Shown here one piece after another: positions 60,628-64,000 of a DNA stretch of 64,000 nt. The notes beneath the pieces were generated by a model. That model searched no databases. It had not been told where the DNA came from and was given only the letters and a program-made list of their open reading frames with translations. The position numbers and the translations under genes were made by a program. Each line of letters begins with the position of its first letter. Positions within the stretch are counted from its first letter, which is position 1. This DNA comes from Massilia endophytica (GTDB taxonomy: Bacteria; Pseudomonadota; Gammaproteobacteria; Burkholderiales; Burkholderiaceae_D), in assembly GCF_021165955.1 (NCBI RefSeq), contig NZ_CP088952.1, positions 992,001 through 1,056,000 on the forward strand. Reading direction: 5' to 3'.

Positions 60628-61740
60628 ATGACTATCTCCAGCACCGAAGAAATCGTCGCGGAACTGCGCGCCGGCCGCATGGTGATCCTGGTGGACGAGG
60701 AAGACCGCGAGAATGAAGGCGACCTGGTGCTGGCCGCCGACTTCGTCACGCCCGAAGCAATCAATTTCATGATCCGCCATGCGCGCGGCCTGGTCTGCCT
60801 CACCCTGAGCGAGGAAATCTGCGACCGCCTGGAACTGCCCATGATGGCGACCAGGAACGGCACCTCCTTCGGCACCAATTTCACGGTGTCCATCGAGGCG
60901 GCGGAAGGCGTCACCACCGGCATTTCGGCCGCCGACCGCGCCCGCACCATCCAGGCGGCGGTGGCCAAGGGCGCCAAGCCTTCGGACATCGTCCAGCCCG
61001 GCCACATCTTCCCCCTGCGGGCGGTGGCGGGCGGCGTGCTGATGCGCGCCGGCCATACGGAAGCGGGCTGCGACCTCACGGCCATGGCCGGCCTCACCCC
61101 GGCCTCCGTGATCTGCGAGATCGTGAAGGACGACGGCACCATGGCCCGCCTGCCGGACCTGCTGGAATTCGGCAAGGAGCACGGCCTGAAGATCGGCACG
61201 ATCACCGACCTGATCCACTACCGCAGCCAGAAGGAGTGCATGGTCGAACGCGTGGCCGAGCGCCCCCTGCGCACGGCCCACGGCGACTTCCGCCTGATCG
61301 CCTTCCGCGACAAGCCGAGCGGCTCGGCCCACCTGGCCCTGGTGCACGGCGAGATGCGTCCCGACCGCGAATCCCTGGTGCGCGTGCACCAGCCCGTGTC
61401 CATCCTGGACCTGCTGGAAACGGAAGCCACCACCCACTCCTGGACCGTGGCCTCCTCGCTGAAGGCGATCCATGCGGCGGAACAGGGCGTGATGGTGCTC
61501 CTGAACTGCGGAGAGACCGCGGCCCAGCTCTTCAGCCAGCTCGAAGCCCTGGACAAGCCCGCCGCCAAGCCCATGGGCCGCGCCGCCAGCATGGACCTGC
61601 GCACCTACGGCATCGGCGCCCAGATCCTGCGCGCCGTCGGCGTGCGCAAGATGCAGCTGCTGGCCAGCCCGCGCAAGATGCCGTCCATGTCCGGCTTCGA
61701 CCTGGAAGTGACCGGCTACCTGGCCAAACCCGCACCCTGA
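60628..61740 (+). CDS. ribBA: 3,4-Dihydroxy-2-butanone 4-phosphate synthase with a degenerate GTP cyclohydrolase II domain
   Basis: The N-terminal 200 residues form RibB, which makes the four-carbon unit of riboflavin from ribulose 5-phosphate; DEEDRENEGDL and RNGTSFGTNFTV are the active-site and substrate segments. The C-terminal 170 residues align with GTP cyclohydrolase II but lack the zinc-binding Cys triad (SECLTGD and RCDCG) and the QEGRGIGL loop, having VRVHQPVSILDLLET instead. This degenerate form is common in betaproteobacteria. A separate RibA is expected elsewhere. The start is the ATG at 60628 with AGGAAG upstream. No FMN riboswitch is present. ribH follows after 27 bp. Confidence 0.93.
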   Translation: MTISSTEEIVAELRAGRMVILVDEEDRENEGDLVLAADFVTPEAINFMIRHARGLVCLTLSEEICDRLELPMMATRNGTSFGTNFTVSIEAAEGVTTGISAADRARTIQAAVAKGAKPSDIVQPGHIFPLRAVAGGVLMRAGHTEAGCDLTAMAGLTPASVICEIVKDDGTMARLPDLLEFGKEHGLKIGTITDLIHYRSQKECMVERVAERPLRTAHGDFRLIAFRDKPSGSAHLALVHGEMRPDRESLVRVHQPVSILDLLETEATTHSWTVASSLKAIHAAEQGVMVLLNCGETAAQLFSQLEALDKPAAKPMGRAASMDLRTYGIGAQILRAVGVRKMQLLASPRKMPSMSGFDLEVTGYLAKPAP

Positions 61741-61767
61741 TCAACTACATATAAGAAGAGGCAAGTC

Positions 61768-62256
61768 ATGACCGTAGGAAGCTACGAAACCAATCTGAAC
61801 GGCGAAGGGCTGCGTATCGGCATCGTGCAGGCGCGCTTCAATGAAGACGTGTGCCATGGCCTGCTGTCGGCCTGCCTGGCCGAGCTCAAGCATCTGGGCG
61901 TAGCGGACGAGGACGTGCTGCACGTGACCGTACCGGGCGCCCTGGAAATTCCCCTGGTGCTGCAGAAGATGGCCGAATCGGGCCAGTTCGACGCCCTGGT
62001 GGCCCTGGGCGCAGTGATCCGCGGCGAAACCTACCACTTCGAGCTGGTGTCCAACGAATCGGGCGCGGGCATCACGCGCATCGGCCTGGACTACAGCATC
62101 CCCATCGCCAATGCCGTGCTGACCACCGAGAACGACGAGCAGGCCGAAGTGCGCATGGCCGTGAAGGGCGCCGACGCGGCCCGCGTGGCGGTGGAAATGG
62201 CCAACCTGGCCATCGCACTGGAAGAGCTGCAGCAGGACCAGGGCGACGACGAGTAA
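61768..62256 (+). CDS. ribH: 6,7-Dimethyl-8-ribityllumazine synthase
   Basis: RibH joins the RibB product and the pyrimidine to make lumazine, the substrate of RibE. This 162-residue protein has VTVPGALEIPLVLQKM and GAVIRGETYHFE, which line the active site. The start at 61768 has AGAAGAGG upstream. It is followed by nusB after 14 bp, the common beta-proteobacterial order. Confidence 0.97.
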   Translation: MTVGSYETNLNGEGLRIGIVQARFNEDVCHGLLSACLAELKHLGVADEDVLHVTVPGALEIPLVLQKMAESGQFDALVALGAVIRGETYHFELVSNESGAGITRIGLDYSIPIANAVLTTENDEQAEVRMAVKGADAARVAVEMANLAIALEELQQDQGDDE

Positions 62257-62270
62257 TCAAGGAAGAAAAC

Positions 62271-62741
62271 ATGAACGACAAATCCGTGCACGCCAACCCG
62301 AGCAAGAACCGCACCCCGCGCCACCGCGCGCGCGAGTTCGCGCTGCAGGGCCTGTACCAGTGGCTGCTCAATAATGAAGCGGCATCGACCGTGGTGAACA
62401 ATATCCGCAGCGCCCACGGCTTCGACAAGGCCGACGCCGAATATTTCGCCCAGCTCCTGCATGGCGCCATCGCCGACTCCGTGGCCCTGCGCGACACCTT
62501 CGCGCCCCTGGTGGACCGCGGCGTGGCCGAGCTTTCGCCCATCGAGCACGCCGTGCTGCTGATCGGCGCCTACGAGCTGAAGAACAATCTGGAGATCCCT
62601 TACCGCGTCGTGATCAACGAGGCGGTGGAGCTCACCAAGTCCTTTGGCGGCATCGACGGCCACAAGTACGTGAACGGCGTGCTGGACAAGCTGGCAGGCC
62701 AGCTGCGCGCCGAGGAAGTGGCGGCGGACAAGAAGCGCTGA
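62271..62741 (+). CDS. nusB: Transcription antitermination factor NusB
   Basis: NusB binds boxA RNA with NusE to reduce termination in rRNA operons. This 156-residue helical protein has RHRAREFALQGLYQWL near the N-terminus, YRVVINEAVELTKSFGG and KYVNGVLDKLA near the C-terminus, all family hallmarks. It ends before a strong bidirectional terminator. Confidence 0.96.
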   Translation: MNDKSVHANPSKNRTPRHRAREFALQGLYQWLLNNEAASTVVNNIRSAHGFDKADAEYFAQLLHGAIADSVALRDTFAPLVDRGVAELSPIEHAVLLIGAYELKNNLEIPYRVVINEAVELTKSFGGIDGHKYVNGVLDKLAGQLRAEEVAADKKR

Positions 62742-62758
62742 GCGCTTGCGCCAGGCGT

Positions 62759-62789
62759 AAAAAAGGCCAGCCCGCGGGCTGGCCTTTTT
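62759..62789. terminator. Bidirectional intrinsic terminator
   Basis: An A-run, GGCCAGCCCG (62765-62774), the complement CGGGCTGGCC (62775-62784) and a T-run. It separates the convergent nusB and lytic transglycosylase genes. Confidence 0.94.
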
Positions 62790-62805
62790 ATTTGGCCGAG
62801 CCGGC

Positions 62806-63729
62806 CTACAGGCCTGCCAGCTCCGTCGTGGCTGCCTCGGCGGCTGCCGCCACCGGCACGCCTTGGGACGGCGCGGAAGCGGTGGTCTTGGCCACCAGCA
62901 CAGGCTGGGCGGACGGCGGCGTGAAGGTCGGCACCTTCTTGCCCGCGGAAACCTGCTTCAGGCGGCGGTACTCGGCCAGCACCTTGGAGCCGTAGCCCTC
63001 GTCGGTTTCGAAGGCGGCGGCGCCTACGTAGCTCTTCAGGCCCGCTTCCACGGAACCGCCACGGGTCACGTAGTCCTTCAGGATCAGGGAACCGACGCGG
63101 ATATTGGCCACGGGATTCAGCGCAGCCTGCACGCCGCCCATGTCCTGGAATTTGTCGTGGTGGACCTTGGACATCACCTGCATCAGGCCCTGGGCGCCCA
63201 CCGGGCTCTCGGCGAAGGGGTTGAGGCCGGATTCGATGGCCATCACTGCCAGGATCAGCAGCGGGTCCAGCTTGATCTCGCGCGCCGTCAGGTAGGCGGT
63301 GGACACGAGCATATTGGCGGCGTCGCCCGCCACGCGGTAGCGCTTGGAGAGCCAGGAGGTGACCCATTCCTGCTGCTTGCGGGTGCCCATCAGGGCCTTT
63401 TCCTCGGCCGTGAGGGGTTCGGATTCGGTGCTGGCCTGGGCCGGGGTGGCGGCGGCTGGGCCTTCCATCAGTTCGGACAGGGGCGGGGCGGTCACGGCCG
63501 CCACAGGGGTTTCGTCTTCGGCCAGGGCCTTGGACAGCGAGCGCGCCAGGTCTGGGCGGGCGAAGAGCACTGCAATCATGACCAGGGCGGTCACGCCGAA
63601 AATGGTGAAGGTGTGCTGGGCGGTAGTAAACACGCTGCGCAGCGAGACGCGTTGCGCGGCAAATCGCGCGGCCGGCACAACGGCCAGCGAACGGGCGGCC
63701 GTGGCCATCCCAGTAAAACGAATGTTCAT
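62806..63729 (-). CDS. Membrane-anchored lytic transglycosylase
   Basis: This 307-residue protein has a soluble-lytic-transglycosylase (SLT) domain that cleaves peptidoglycan glycan chains. The catalytic Glu is in AIESGLNPFAE, followed by GAQGLMQVM, the family signature. A single membrane span near residues 40-60 (TIFGVTALVMIAVLF) anchors it, followed by a Pro/Ala-rich linker. The start at 63729 is preceded by GGGGAG. The 271 bp downstream of the window's last gene contain no other feature I could defend; an ATG at 63992 may be the start of the next gene. Confidence 0.92.
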   Translation of the reverse strand: MNIRFTGMATAARSLAVVPAARFAAQRVSLRSVFTTAQHTFTIFGVTALVMIAVLFARPDLARSLSKALAEDETPVAAVTAPPLSELMEGPAAATPAQASTESEPLTAEEKALMGTRKQQEWVTSWLSKRYRVAGDAANMLVSTAYLTAREIKLDPLLILAVMAIESGLNPFAESPVGAQGLMQVMSKVHHDKFQDMGGVQAALNPVANIRVGSLILKDYVTRGGSVEAGLKSYVGAAAFETDEGYGSKVLAEYRRLKQVSAGKKVPTFTPPSAQPVLVAKTTASAPSQGVPVAAAAEAATTELAGL

Positions 63730-64000
63730 TAGATACTCCCCTAATGTCCGAAAAGAGCGCAACAGGGCCGCGCGGAACGCGCCGATCCTCCATACGCCGA
63801 TGCCGTACACAGAATTAAATGGTCCGCCGCCGCAGGGAGCGCGCGCCGAACGCGTTATTGCTTGCTTGAGCTGTCCTCTAGACGGGCCAGTCGCAATACA
63901 ACTTTTGCCGGGGTTAGGGCAGACGCCCTGAGAAAAACACTCCTTAAAATGTCTGTGGAGCCCGGACTCCGTGAATGAATGAGTGACAATAGATGTTGGC

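Overview
The window is a high-GC, gene-dense bacterial chromosome segment. The gene set points to a betaproteobacterium of the Oxalobacteraceae (Massilia/Telluria/Duganella type): a ybgC-tolQRAB-pal-cpoB locus, a glyA-nrdR-minor pilin-ribDE block, a ribBA-ribH-nusB block, a DUF1800/DUF1501 pair, a PEP-CTERM protein and a large TonB-dependent receptor. The genus call is inference; no rRNA is present. Nearly all of the sequence is coding, and most intergenic gaps hold terminators or palindromic repeats.

Layout. 1-9.1 kb: truncated M48 peptidase, oligoribonuclease, a secreted DUF1800/DUF1501 pair, a frameshifted PEP-CTERM gene, a putative secreted NlpC/P60-like protein with a small membrane-anchored partner, a YecA-like protein and the SrkA kinase. 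9.1-25.3 kb: a giant Ala/Glu-rich coiled-coil protein, a DUF475/TerC membrane protein, a PAP2-like protein, a two-gene RND efflux operon, a low-complexity lipoprotein, nnrD with a histidine phosphatase, an amino acid/dicarboxylate symporter, a chemoreceptor and a DsbA-like oxidoreductase. 25.3-38.2 kb: a Tat-exported amidase, a membrane diguanylate cyclase, an SUV3-type helicase, a TonB-dependent receptor with DUF418, and an 898-residue DUF4157 (eCIS-core) protein with two internal copies of an unrecognised module. 38.2-44.5 kb: two identical tRNA-Lys genes with a perfect-consensus promoter, the Tol-Pal operon and an SDR oxidoreductase. 44.6-54.6 kb: glyA behind a ZTP-type riboswitch, nrdR, six type IV minor pilin/tip genes, then ribD, ribE and a secreted HExxH protein. 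54.6-64 kb: a DUF885 peptidase, an OsmC protein, a large REC-GAF-PAS-PAS-GGDEF-EAL-REC regulator, ribBA, ribH, nusB and a lytic transglycosylase.

How parts work together. The Tol-Pal genes build the envelope-spanning complex used for outer-membrane constriction. The pilVWXY1E-fimT genes supply the priming tip of type IV pili. RibBA, RibD, RibE and RibH cover most of riboflavin synthesis, but the RibA-like half of RibBA looks dead, so a separate GTP cyclohydrolase II is expected elsewhere. GlyA is probably controlled by the purine/folate alarmone ZTP.

The most unusual content is the DUF4157 protein, the family of long palindromic intergenic repeats built on a GGGGTC-n-GACCCC core, the alternative-hairpin leader before ybgC, the hairpin that hides the ribosome-binding site of the TonB receptor, and the degenerate calcium loop in a short PilY1.
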